A program made the position numbers and the translations under genes. A stretch of 10,607 bases of DNA from Pseudomonadota bacterium (lineage in GTDB: Bacteria > Pseudomonadota > Gammaproteobacteria > SZUA-229): NCBI GenBank assembly GCA_030836935.1, contig JAUPMA010000141.1, positions 1 through 10,607 of the forward strand, given 5' to 3'. Under the pieces are notes generated by a model. It saw only the letters and a program-made list of their open reading frames with translations, ran no database searches and was not told where the DNA came from. Shown here piece after piece: positions 1-7,079 of this stretch (positions are counted from its first letter, which is position 1; each line of letters starts with the position of its first letter).

Positions 1-1007
1 ATAAATTTTATTCGTACCTGGATTTCAACAACCCGAACCGGCCCTTTGTGGTGGTGCAGGATCTGTACACACCCATGGAAACCGCGCACTTCGCCGATCT
101 GTTCCTGCCTGCCGCACAATGGGGCGAAAAAACCGGCGTTTACACCTGCTCGGAACGCAAGGTTAACCTCGGTAAAAAAGCAATCAATCCGCCCGGCTTT
201 GATCTGCGCCCCAGCTACGGTGCCTACAGCGACTTCGACATCATCAAGATGGTGGCCGACAAGCTCGCTGCCATGAACCCGGCACGCTATGGCGACATCA
301 ACGGCAACTCACTGGTCAGCGTCACCACTACCGAACAATGCTTCAGCGAGTGGAAAACCGTGTCCAGCGGCCGTCCCTGCGACATGAGCGGCATGACCTA
401 CGCCAATCTCGAGTCCAACAACGGCATCCCCTGGCCTTCCACCACCAGCAATGTGCTGGGCGGCAAGCGCCTGTACACCGACGGCAAGTTCAACACCAAC
501 TGGGATCGCGCCCAGTATGGCAAGACCTCCGCCGCCGAGTGGATCGACCCGGAAAACAAGTCCCGCGCCTATCTGTGGGCAGTGGATTATGTAGCGCCGC
601 CGGAAGTACCGGATGCCAGCTATCCGTTCTGGCTCAACAGCGGCCGTGTGATCGAGCATTTCCACACCCGCACCAAAACCAAGCGCGTAGCGCAACTGCA
701 CGAAATGGTGCCGGAGAACTACATCGAAATTAATCCCGCCGATGCGACCACGCTGGGCCTGGTATCGGGCAACCTGGTGCGCGTAACCTCACGCCGCGGC
801 ACGGTTACGGTAAAGGCCAAAGTGACCGACACGGTGGCAAGAGGGGCGTGTTTCATGCCGATGCACTTCGGTGATATTGATCCGGTGGACCTGATACAGA
901 ATGGCGGACGGGCCGTGGCAACCAACCGGTTGACCATGAACTACGTCGATGCCATCAGCGGCCAGCCGATCTACAAACACTGCGCCATCAGCCTGGCCAA
1001 AGCCTGA
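1..1007 (+). CDS. NapA/NasA-like molybdopterin oxidoreductase, C-terminal part (5' end outside window)
   Basis: This is the C-terminal ~334 codons of a DMSO-reductase-family enzyme; the first full codon is at position 3 and the stop is TGA at 1005-1007. Seen: the segment FADLFLPAAQWGEKTGVYT followed by SERKVNL, matching the family's 'ADL-LP-A-W-EK-G-Y-N-ERR' block; SGRPCDMSGMTY before GIPWPS, as in nitrate reductases; SGRVIEHFHTRTKTKRV, the counterpart of the NapA 'TGR-LEHWH' block; and a C-terminal molybdopterin-dinucleotide-binding domain (from about nt 610) with NPADA, VTSRRGTV, FMPMHFGD and a final YKHCAISL. These blocks place it in the NapA/NasA branch that reduces nitrate, but some relatives use other oxyanions, so the substrate is inferred. 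The [4Fe-4S] site, Mo ligand and any Tat signal lie upstream of the window. The next gene is a secreted tetraheme cytochrome only 13 nt away, which argues for a periplasmic enzyme. Family confidence is high; substrate confidence is low. Confidence 0.88.
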   Translation, partial: KFYSYLDFNNPNRPFVVVQDLYTPMETAHFADLFLPAAQWGEKTGVYTCSERKVNLGKKAINPPGFDLRPSYGAYSDFDIIKMVADKLAAMNPARYGDINGNSLVSVTTTEQCFSEWKTVSSGRPCDMSGMTYANLESNNGIPWPSTTSNVLGGKRLYTDGKFNTNWDRAQYGKTSAAEWIDPENKSRAYLWAVDYVAPPEVPDASYPFWLNSGRVIEHFHTRTKTKRVAQLHEMVPENYIEINPADATTLGLVSGNLVRVTSRRGTVTVKAKVTDTVARGACFMPMHFGDIDPVDLIQNGGRAVATNRLTMNYVDAISGQPIYKHCAISLAKA

Positions 1008-1020
1008 GAGGAAAAACAAC

Positions 1021-1488
1021 ATGAATCTGAAAAACCTGCAATGTAACAAGCTTGTGGCCGTGATGCTCATGGCGCTGGCAATCTGCGCCGCACCCGGAGC
1101 CTGGGCCGGAAAAGGCCCGGGTGGTGGCACAACCACCTCCCAGGTATTCGATACCAGCTTTGCGGTGGAATACAGCGCCTCCTGCCTGTCGGGTGGCTGT
1201 CATGAAACCAGTGCCAAACTGGTGAGTGACTATTCCCAGTCACTCATGACGCATGCCATGGTCAAGTGCAACGCCTGCCATGGCACGCACACGGCCGCTG
1301 AAGTGGGCCAGCCCAAACCCAACCTCACCGGCTATTATTTCGGCATCGGAGCCACTGGCTATGTGGTGGGCAAGGACCGGTGCCTGACCTGTCATTCATC
1401 CGCCCTGACAGTGAAGGGGCACCCCAACAATCCGGGCGAATGCCTAAGCTGCCATGCACCGCATATTTTTGCCGCCAAAGGCAACTGA
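1021..1488 (+). CDS. Secreted tetraheme cytochrome c, probable electron-transfer partner of the upstream molybdoenzyme
   Basis: This is a 155-aa protein. AGAGG at 1007-1011 lies 9 nt before the ATG and supports this start. Residues 1-29 form a Sec signal peptide ending GAWA, followed by a Gly-rich linker. Four heme c attachment sites are visible: C55-C60-H61, which has the CX4CH spacing known from cytochrome c3, then C83NACH87, C121LTCH125 and C141LSCH145. Outside the motifs the protein has exactly four more histidines (H78, H90, H134, H148), so all four hemes could be bis-histidine ligated; this is inferred from the count. There is no membrane anchor beyond the signal peptide, so it is probably a soluble periplasmic protein. 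The 13-nt gap to the molybdoenzyme and the hairpin after the stop suggest a two-gene end of an operon. NapB is diheme, so this is not NapB; the tetraheme NapM described in some sulfate reducers is a possible analogue. Redox partner and direction of electron flow are unknown. Confidence 0.9.
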   Translation: MNLKNLQCNKLVAVMLMALAICAAPGAWAGKGPGGGTTTSQVFDTSFAVEYSASCLSGGCHETSAKLVSDYSQSLMTHAMVKCNACHGTHTAAEVGQPKPNLTGYYFGIGATGYVVGKDRCLTCHSSALTVKGHPNNPGECLSCHAPHIFAAKGN

Positions 1489-1510
1489 CAACCGGACTGA
1501 CCAGCAAAGC

Positions 1511-1539
1511 GCAAAGGCCGTGCAATGCACGGCCTTTGC
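1511..1539 (+). terminator. Strong hairpin after the cytochrome gene, likely terminator
   Basis: A perfect 13-bp stem (1511-1523 with 1527-1539) closes on the 3-nt loop AAT, 22 nt after the cytochrome stop. No run of T follows directly. A second, shorter hairpin (1546-1551 with 1558-1563, loop CGGGCA) follows and leads into GGTTTT at 1567-1572. The pair probably ends the molybdoenzyme-cytochrome transcript. The weak T-tract makes a rho-independent mechanism less certain; the hairpin could also protect the mRNA 3' end. Confidence 0.65.
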
Positions 1540-1765
1540 CTGTCTGCCAGTCGGGCAACTGGCGCCGGTTTTAACCCGAATGAATCATTAATGACCAGGA
1601 ACATGAACAGATTTCAGCGGAAACGGGTGTCATTTCCAGTTTTACGCCGCCGGATTGGTTCTATATATTCGTTCCGCATGCCATACTTGCCCGCAGATAT
1701 TAAGCTTTCACATTAACTGAAATGGCAGAAGGGATTCCGGACCAACACTTAAATCGACCATACAG

Positions 1766-4528
1766 ATGTCAAATATGTTCTCAAATAGCAATCACTCGCA
1801 CAGAATCATCGACCTGACCATCATTACCCTGGTGCTGTTCATACTCGGATTAACTGCCGATGCAACCTGGACTTCCTACAACGAATACCGCGCCGCCGGC
1901 GAAATGGATCAGGTCAACAGCATGGCTGACCACCTGCTGGCAGCCAGCAACCTTGCCGCCGCCGAACGCGGCATCACTTCCAGCGCCCTGGGCGCAAACA
2001 GCACCATAGACCCCAAAACCCTGGCGAAAATGGCCGAAACCCGCAAATCGGGTGACATGCTCTGGTCCGGTGCCATGACAACGGCACGGCAACTGGCGCA
2101 AAGACTGCCCAACAATTCCGAATTTGTCGCCTCCATACAAATTGCCGAGCAGGACTATACCGCCCTGCAGCAGATACGCCAGCAGGTAGATGACTGCCTG
2201 GCACGCAAACCCTGCCAGACTACGTCCACCGCCTGGCTGAAGCAGATTACGCAATTCATCCTGGTTTCATCCCGCCTGCGCGAACAGGTATTTACCCCGC
2301 TGGACTCGCCGCGCCACGTGGCGCAATTCAACACCCTGCTCAAACGCTGGGTGTGGCTGGCCAGCGAACATACCGGACGCGAGCGCGGCACCCTGGCCTA
2401 TTACATCAATGCCGGCAAGCCGTTGCCACCGCATATACTGGATGAAATGAAAGCCAACTGGGGCGTGGTGGAACGCAATATCCAGGACATCCAGTCCGTG
2501 GCCGAACTGAAAAACGCCGATCCGCGGATTGCACAGGCCGTGCAGGTCATGGAACAGAATTTCCGGGCGGATTACGCCAGGGTGCGCGAACAGATCTACC
2601 GGGAAGCCGTCACTGGTCGCTACTCCATAGACGGCTTGCAATGGTTTGATATTTCCACCGAAGCCATCGGCAAGATGCTGAAAGTGGCCTCGGCGGTCAG
2701 CGAGGTAACGGATGAATACGCCAAGCAAAACCTGCGCGACAGCTTTTTTCACATCATGCGCCACAGCCTGTTGCTGCTGGTGACGTTTGCCATGGCGGGC
2801 TGGAGCCTGACCAAGGTGCGCCAGACTGCGGCCCAGCTGTTCAAGCAGAAAGAACTGGCGGAAGTTACCCTGCACTCGATTGGCGATGCCGTAATCACTA
2901 CCGATGCCAACGCCATGGTGGAATACATCAACCCGATTGCCGAAGATATTACCGGCTGGAAAAACAGCGAAGCGCGGGGCCGGCCGATTACTGAAGTCTG
3001 CCGTCTGGTCAATGGCCTCAGCGGCGAGACCGAGGACAACCCGGTAGAAAGATGCCTGCGCGACAAGCAGGTGGTAGGACTGGCCGGAAACGTGGTACTG
3101 AAATCACGCAATGGCTCCGATTACGTCATTGAGGACTCGGCCGCCCCCATCCGCGACCGGAGCGGCAATATCGTGGGCGCGGTAATGGTGTTCTACGACG
3201 TGACCCAGAACCGGAGCGATGGCACCCACCTGCTGTCCTACCACGCCACACACGATTCGCTGACCAACCTGGTCAACCGGCGCGAATTCGAGCGCCGACT
3301 GCACAGCCTGCTTGAACTGGCCAGAAAACAGGACTTGCGGCATGCCTTCTGCTATCTGGATCTGGATCAGTTCAAGGTCATCAATGATACCTGCGGCCAT
3401 GTAGTGGGCGACAAGCTGCTGCGCCAGCTGGCCTACCTGCTGCAGGACGGTATGCGCGAGACGGACACCCTGGCCCGTCTTGGCGGCGATGAATTCGGCC
3501 TGCTGCTGGAAAACTGCCCGATGGATCGCGCCCTGCGCATTGCCGAAAAAATCCGCGAAATCATCAAGGAGTTCCGTTTCACCTGGGAAGGCCGGAGCTA
3601 CGAACTGGGTGTCAGCATTGGCCTGGTACAGATTGACAAAAACAGCGTCAGCATCCACGAGTTGTTACGCGAGGCGGATGCAGCCTGCTATGTCGCCAAG
3701 GAAAAGGGCCGTAACCGGGTGCAGGAATACCGGCCGGATAATCTGGAGCTGGCCAAGCGCCACGGTGAAATGCAATGGGTATCGCGCATCAACGAGGCAC
3801 TGGAACAGAACCGCTTCCGCCTGTATTGCCAGCCCATTTATTCCCTGACAGACATGCATGAATGCCACCTGGAAATCCTGATCCGGATGATTGACGAACA
3901 AGGTGAACTCATTACCCCGTTCGCCTTTATCCCCGCTGCCGAGCGCTATGGCCTGATGCCGGAAATCGACCGCTGGGTAGTGCGTGCCACCATGGATGCC
4001 CTGGCCATATTCCGCCGGGATCACGATGGCAAAAAAATGCTGTGCAACATCAACCTCTCCGGCGCTTCCCTGGGTGAAGAGGGATTTGCCGCCTACCTGA
4101 TGGAACAGATCGAATACTCCCGCATGCCACCCGAATCCATCTGTTTCGAAATTACCGAAACGGCGGCCGTATCCAATTTTGAAATTGCCTCCGTCATGAT
4201 GAAAAACCTGCGCAAACACGGTTGCCGCCTGGCACTGGATGATTTTGGCAGCGGGTTGTCATCCTTCGCCTACCTGAAGTCATTCCCGGTCGATTTCCTC
4301 AAGATCGACGGCAGTTTCGTCAAGCACATCGGGGGCGATCAGGTAGCTTATGCCATGGTGCAGTCAATCAACACAGTCGGCCATGTCATGGGCATCAAGA
4401 CCATTGCAGAATATGTGGAAGACCAGGTGATCTACGACAAACTGATAGAGCTGAATGTCGATTATGCGCAGGGTTATCACATGGCAAAACCCATGCCGTT
4501 GCAGGAGTTTCTGGATAACTGCTATTAA
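1766..4528 (+). CDS. Membrane-bound PAS-GGDEF-EAL c-di-GMP enzyme with periplasmic NIT-like sensor
   Basis: A 920-aa inner-membrane protein predicted to make and/or break cyclic di-GMP. Domains in order: TM1 (~14-35); a ~300-aa periplasmic region, largely helical in character, with two ERG motifs (67-69 and 206-208), a feature of nitrate-sensing NIT domains; TM2 (~333-350); PAS (~363-483); GGDEF (~490-650); EAL (~668-920). The GGDEF domain keeps metal-site D532 in YLDLDQF, the signature RLGGDEF (GGDEF 573-577) and an inhibitory I-site RETD (564-567) at the standard five-residue spacing. The EAL domain keeps E703 (EIL), N763, E795/E798 (EITE), D825-D826 (DDFG), K846 and Q902, so phosphodiesterase activity is plausible. 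Which activity dominates cannot be read from sequence. No good Shine-Dalgarno precedes the ATG at 1766; a second in-frame ATG at 1775 is the alternative. It stands alone between a hairpin and a terminator, so it is probably transcribed separately from the cytochrome unit. The NIT assignment is inference. Confidence 0.93.
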   Translation: MSNMFSNSNHSHRIIDLTIITLVLFILGLTADATWTSYNEYRAAGEMDQVNSMADHLLAASNLAAAERGITSSALGANSTIDPKTLAKMAETRKSGDMLWSGAMTTARQLAQRLPNNSEFVASIQIAEQDYTALQQIRQQVDDCLARKPCQTTSTAWLKQITQFILVSSRLREQVFTPLDSPRHVAQFNTLLKRWVWLASEHTGRERGTLAYYINAGKPLPPHILDEMKANWGVVERNIQDIQSVAELKNADPRIAQAVQVMEQNFRADYARVREQIYREAVTGRYSIDGLQWFDISTEAIGKMLKVASAVSEVTDEYAKQNLRDSFFHIMRHSLLLLVTFAMAGWSLTKVRQTAAQLFKQKELAEVTLHSIGDAVITTDANAMVEYINPIAEDITGWKNSEARGRPITEVCRLVNGLSGETEDNPVERCLRDKQVVGLAGNVVLKSRNGSDYVIEDSAAPIRDRSGNIVGAVMVFYDVTQNRSDGTHLLSYHATHDSLTNLVNRREFERRLHSLLELARKQDLRHAFCYLDLDQFKVINDTCGHVVGDKLLRQLAYLLQDGMRETDTLARLGGDEFGLLLENCPMDRALRIAEKIREIIKEFRFTWEGRSYELGVSIGLVQIDKNSVSIHELLREADAACYVAKEKGRNRVQEYRPDNLELAKRHGEMQWVSRINEALEQNRFRLYCQPIYSLTDMHECHLEILIRMIDEQGELITPFAFIPAAERYGLMPEIDRWVVRATMDALAIFRRDHDGKKMLCNINLSGASLGEEGFAAYLMEQIEYSRMPPESICFEITETAAVSNFEIASVMMKNLRKHGCRLALDDFGSGLSSFAYLKSFPVDFLKIDGSFVKHIGGDQVAYAMVQSINTVGHVMGIKTIAEYVEDQVIYDKLIELNVDYAQGYHMAKPMPLQEFLDNCY

Positions 4529-4571
4529 CACCATCTGACGTGGGTGGTACTTGCCCAGGACCAAAACGAAC

Positions 4572-4640
4572 GCAGGGTGGGCACCGCCCACCGCTTGAGG
4601 TGTCGAAAACCTCGGCTCTGGTGGGCGGTGCCCACCCTGC
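4572..4640. repeat. 69-bp palindromic element with perfect 21-bp inverted arms
   Basis: The left arm 4572-4592 and right arm 4620-4640 are perfect reverse complements. Each arm is itself nearly palindromic (GGTGGGC and GCCCACC around a 3-nt centre). The 27-nt centre also contains a small hairpin (GAGGT at 4597-4601 with ACCTC). It lies 43 nt after the stop of the c-di-GMP gene and before its terminator. From memory, GGTGGGC/GCCCACC palindromes of this kind are dispersed in many copies in proteobacterial genomes, like REP or small MITE-type elements. Only one copy is visible here. It could extend as a long RNA hairpin from either strand. Confidence 0.8.
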
Positions 4641-4700
4641 TTCGGCAGGCAACAACCGATACCGTCCGTCACCGGGTTAATCAAATCCGGGAAATGCCAC

Positions 4701-4729
4701 AAGCAGAATGGCGTTCATTCTGCTTTTAT
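4701..4729 (+). terminator. Rho-independent terminator of the GGDEF-EAL gene
   Basis: A perfect 10-bp stem (4701-4710 with 4716-4725) with loop GCGTT is followed by TTTATC; the run of T starts in the last stem bases, giving TTTT. It lies 170 nt after the stop of the + strand gene and faces the convergent receptor gene. Its minus-strand tail (GTGGCA) has no T-run, so it serves mainly the + strand. Confidence 0.7.
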
Positions 4730-4753
4730 CTGCAAGCCGGTTTTTTATCCGGC

Positions 4754-6769
4754 TCACTCGAAACCGATATTCATTCCCACTGACCATTCGCGTCCGCGAT
4801 TGGCTATGCCTTCGGTAAGCGAGCTGCCTTCCACCGCCGAAAAATATTCCTCATCCAGAAGATTCTTCACCTGAATAAACGTCTGCCATTTCTTGTTTGC
4901 CTGGTAGCGCAACTTGCTGTTGAGCAGCCAGTATTCATCCAGGGTCAGCGGTATGTCACCGGGAGTCAGCATTTCGCGGGAGTTGTGATAAACCGCCGCC
5001 AGATTCCAGTTCCATGAAGCCTGTTCAAAGTTCATGGTCAGTGCCGCCAGCGAGTCGGCTTCACGCAGGGCAGAATCCGGCAGTTTGGTAAAGTGGGTAA
5101 AGGCTCCGCCCAGCAACCACTGCTCCGTCAGCTGATGCTGGATTTCCAGTTCCCATCCCTGGGCTTCTTCATCGTCACCGTTGACAAAGGTTCGGGTAGT
5201 GCCGATCTGACCCCTGATAATCGGATCTTCATACCGGTTGCGGAACCAGCCAAGGCTGGAGTGCGTAGCCTGCCAGTCGCCCAGCCAGATCAAATCCCAG
5301 GTTTTGACAATTTCGTGCTCAAGACCGGAATTGCCCACCAGAACCGTATTGTTGATCAGTCGCGTTTCGATCATGGTCGGCGCACGGAAGGCCTCGCCAT
5401 AAAGCAATTTGACAGTGTGCGTATCATCCAGCGCGTGGACTACACCCAGGCGCGGACTGGTATAGGAACCCGAGTCATCGTAATCATCATGACGCAAGCC
5501 CAGCGTCAGATGCGTCGCCTCATCCAGGTTATACAAATACTGGCCATAGACACCCAGAAAATACCGCGTGCCCAGTGTGCTGACCGGGGTGCCCCGGGAA
5601 AAATCACCGTAATAGGTAATGGGGGAAACGCCCGCCGCCAGTTCCCCCATGTCGTAATTATTGAGCAGCCGGGCAACGGTTTCGGTGTCGTGGTGCCACT
5701 CCAGACCAAACTGGATATCGGCCGCTGCGGATTGATGCCAGTCGTTATGCCATTTGAACTGGAATGATTTTGCCTGCAAGTCAGGCATGATCAATACCGG
5801 ATCGGTACTCCCGGCCGGCAACCGCGACGGCGGCACGGGAACCCGCGCGGCAGCCTCCACCAGGGTTTCCAGATAGCCCATGAAAAAATGCGAATAGAAA
5901 TCCGTGTTCCAGTTTATTTCCTGCTCCAGACTGATCTGGTTAACCTGTGACATGGCGGTATTGAAATCATTGAATACATTTCCCAGTGAATAAAAATCAT
6001 CGCCTTCGCTTTGGTGGACCAGCGCACGCAACACGGTATCGTCATGACGCAAGGCCATATCAAAATGCAGGGACTGGCGCGGATCGGTGGTGTTGATGCG
6101 ACCGGAACTGAAAGTATCTTTCACGTTGTAGGTTTGCCCGTTATCGGTGAAGGCTTCGGCAAACATGTCCAGTTGCCAGCTCTCCTGCGACTGCGACCAC
6201 AGCACATGCCCCTTGCCCATGTCGTGACTGCCTGCTGCCAGACCTGCTTCATTCACGCCCTGGCGCGTAATCACATTGATCACACCGGTATAGGCACTGG
6301 ATCCGTACAGCGCCGAACCCGGGCCGCGTATCACTTCCACTCGCTCAACCTGGCTGAGCGGCAACCAGCGCAGCTGTGCATCGGTGCCACCCGAACGCGG
6401 GTCGTTCATCACCCGGCCATCAATCAGCAACAGCACCTCCTTGGACTGACTGCCGTTGCGCCGGCCACGCGCGCTGTAGGAATACAGAAAGGGTGACTCG
6501 GAATTGCGCTGGGTCTGGTAGCCGGGCACAAGATTAAGCAGCTCAGGCAGCGCATCAAGGCCCATGCGGCTGATTTGCTCGTGGGTGAAGACAGTAACGG
6601 CGGAAGGAACGGTCCGGATAGATTCATCCGACAGGGTTGAACCGGTAATGGTTATATCCATCAACTGCTCAAGATTCATGCGCATCAGTTCAGTCAGATC
6701 ATATTCATCCGCCCGGCTGCCCGGACAGACACAGATCAATAGCAAAACCATAAATCCGAATTGGCGCAT
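4754..6769 (-). CDS. TonB-dependent outer-membrane receptor, ligand unknown
   Basis: A 671-aa protein for energy-dependent uptake across the outer membrane. Residues 1-20 form a signal peptide ending GSRA. The N-terminus of the mature protein has a possible TonB-box-like stretch (MDITITGS, 37-44). The plug domain (~48-172) has SAVTVFTHEQI, the LLNLVPGYQ block, the LLLIDGR block and the diagnostic VERVEVIRGPGSALYG followed by GVINVITR. A 22-strand barrel is expected over the rest: alternating aromatic segments, LRHDDY, GEAFRAPT, a NLLDEEYF block and a closing GRE-WSVGMNIGFE typical of the family's last strand. There is no STN domain, so FecI/FecR-type surface signalling is unlikely. The overall style resembles the CirA/BtuB/siderophore receptor group; the ligand cannot be assigned. 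A Fur-like site sits 11-29 nt before the start. A weak stem (4735-4740 with 4749-4754) overlaps the stop. No transport partner genes are adjacent. Confidence 0.95.
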   Translation of the reverse strand: MRQFGFMVLLLICVCPGSRADEYDLTELMRMNLEQLMDITITGSTLSDESIRTVPSAVTVFTHEQISRMGLDALPELLNLVPGYQTQRNSESPFLYSYSARGRRNGSQSKEVLLLIDGRVMNDPRSGGTDAQLRWLPLSQVERVEVIRGPGSALYGSSAYTGVINVITRQGVNEAGLAAGSHDMGKGHVLWSQSQESWQLDMFAEAFTDNGQTYNVKDTFSSGRINTTDPRQSLHFDMALRHDDTVLRALVHQSEGDDFYSLGNVFNDFNTAMSQVNQISLEQEINWNTDFYSHFFMGYLETLVEAAARVPVPPSRLPAGSTDPVLIMPDLQAKSFQFKWHNDWHQSAAADIQFGLEWHHDTETVARLLNNYDMGELAAGVSPITYYGDFSRGTPVSTLGTRYFLGVYGQYLYNLDEATHLTLGLRHDDYDDSGSYTSPRLGVVHALDDTHTVKLLYGEAFRAPTMIETRLINNTVLVGNSGLEHEIVKTWDLIWLGDWQATHSSLGWFRNRYEDPIIRGQIGTTRTFVNGDDEEAQGWELEIQHQLTEQWLLGGAFTHFTKLPDSALREADSLAALTMNFEQASWNWNLAAVYHNSREMLTPGDIPLTLDEYWLLNSKLRYQANKKWQTFIQVKNLLDEEYFSAVEGSSLTEGIANRGREWSVGMNIGFE

Positions 6770-7079
6770 AAATTACCCAGATTATTGTTATTTATATCAG
6801 CCGGCAAACAGCGCCTGGGGAAATTCCCTGACAAATCAGGCACACGAAATTCATGTATAGCGGATATTAGAACAAAATCCCCGGATTTTTATGGTATTTG
6901 CCGCCAGCCCCTGCCCGGCAGACGAATGTGCTAACGTGAGCCGGAACCAAAACCCGTAACAGGAACAGTTACGCCGCCAACGAGTCACTGAAAGAATGAA
7001 GCGGGAAATCTGGCACACTGTATATACCTACTAACCCAATGACCCGCGCGGGCCAACAAAATTTGCCCTGACCGAAATC
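6770..7079. other. Divergent intergenic region, no gene seen
   Basis: This 310-nt gap lies between the start of the receptor gene and the start of the glutaredoxin-like gene and must hold promoters for both. I see no convincing ORF and no known riboswitch core. Small inverted repeats are present: CCTGA-CAAA-TCAGG near 6828-6841, AAAATC-CCCG-GATTTT at 6874-6889, and CGTAAC-AGGAACA-GTTACG near 6955-6973. TATATA at about 7020-7025 is a possible -10 for the + strand gene, without a good -35. None of these is strong enough to name. Confidence 0.5.
6780..6798 (-). promoter_or_regulatory. Possible Fur box upstream of the TonB-dependent receptor
   Basis: On the minus strand the sequence GATATAAATAACAATAATC matches the 19-bp Fur consensus at 13 of 19 positions, counted by hand. 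It lies 11-29 nt before the receptor ATG, where binding would block transcription or initiation. It would fit iron-repressed uptake of an iron chelate. The site is AT-rich, so a chance match is possible. Confidence 0.35.

Noticed and set aside
1573-1765. Sigma-70 promoter for the GGDEF-EAL gene
   Set aside because: The region must contain one, and TATATATTC near 1662 and TTGCCC near 1687 were considered, but no pair with acceptable sequence and spacing could be assigned.
3104-3658. 184-codon minus-strand open frame inside the GGDEF-EAL gene
   Set aside because: Fully antisense to the conserved PAS and GGDEF coding region, with no recognisable protein features.
4544-4783. Open frame of 79 codons across the inverted-repeat element
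   Set aside because: It is produced by the palindromic repeat (VGTAHR and WWAVPT stretches come from the two arms), continues through the terminator and into the antisense of the receptor gene, and has no ribosome-binding site.
5093-5767. 224-codon + strand open frame inside the receptor gene
   Set aside because: It is fully antisense to a clear TonB-dependent receptor and shows no domain or signal; an open antisense frame is common in GC-rich coding DNA.
6770-7079. Cobalamin or other riboswitch ahead of the TonB-dependent receptor
   Set aside because: I looked on the minus strand for the B12-box and the GCCACTG core and on both strands for other familiar riboswitch cores; none is present in recognisable form.
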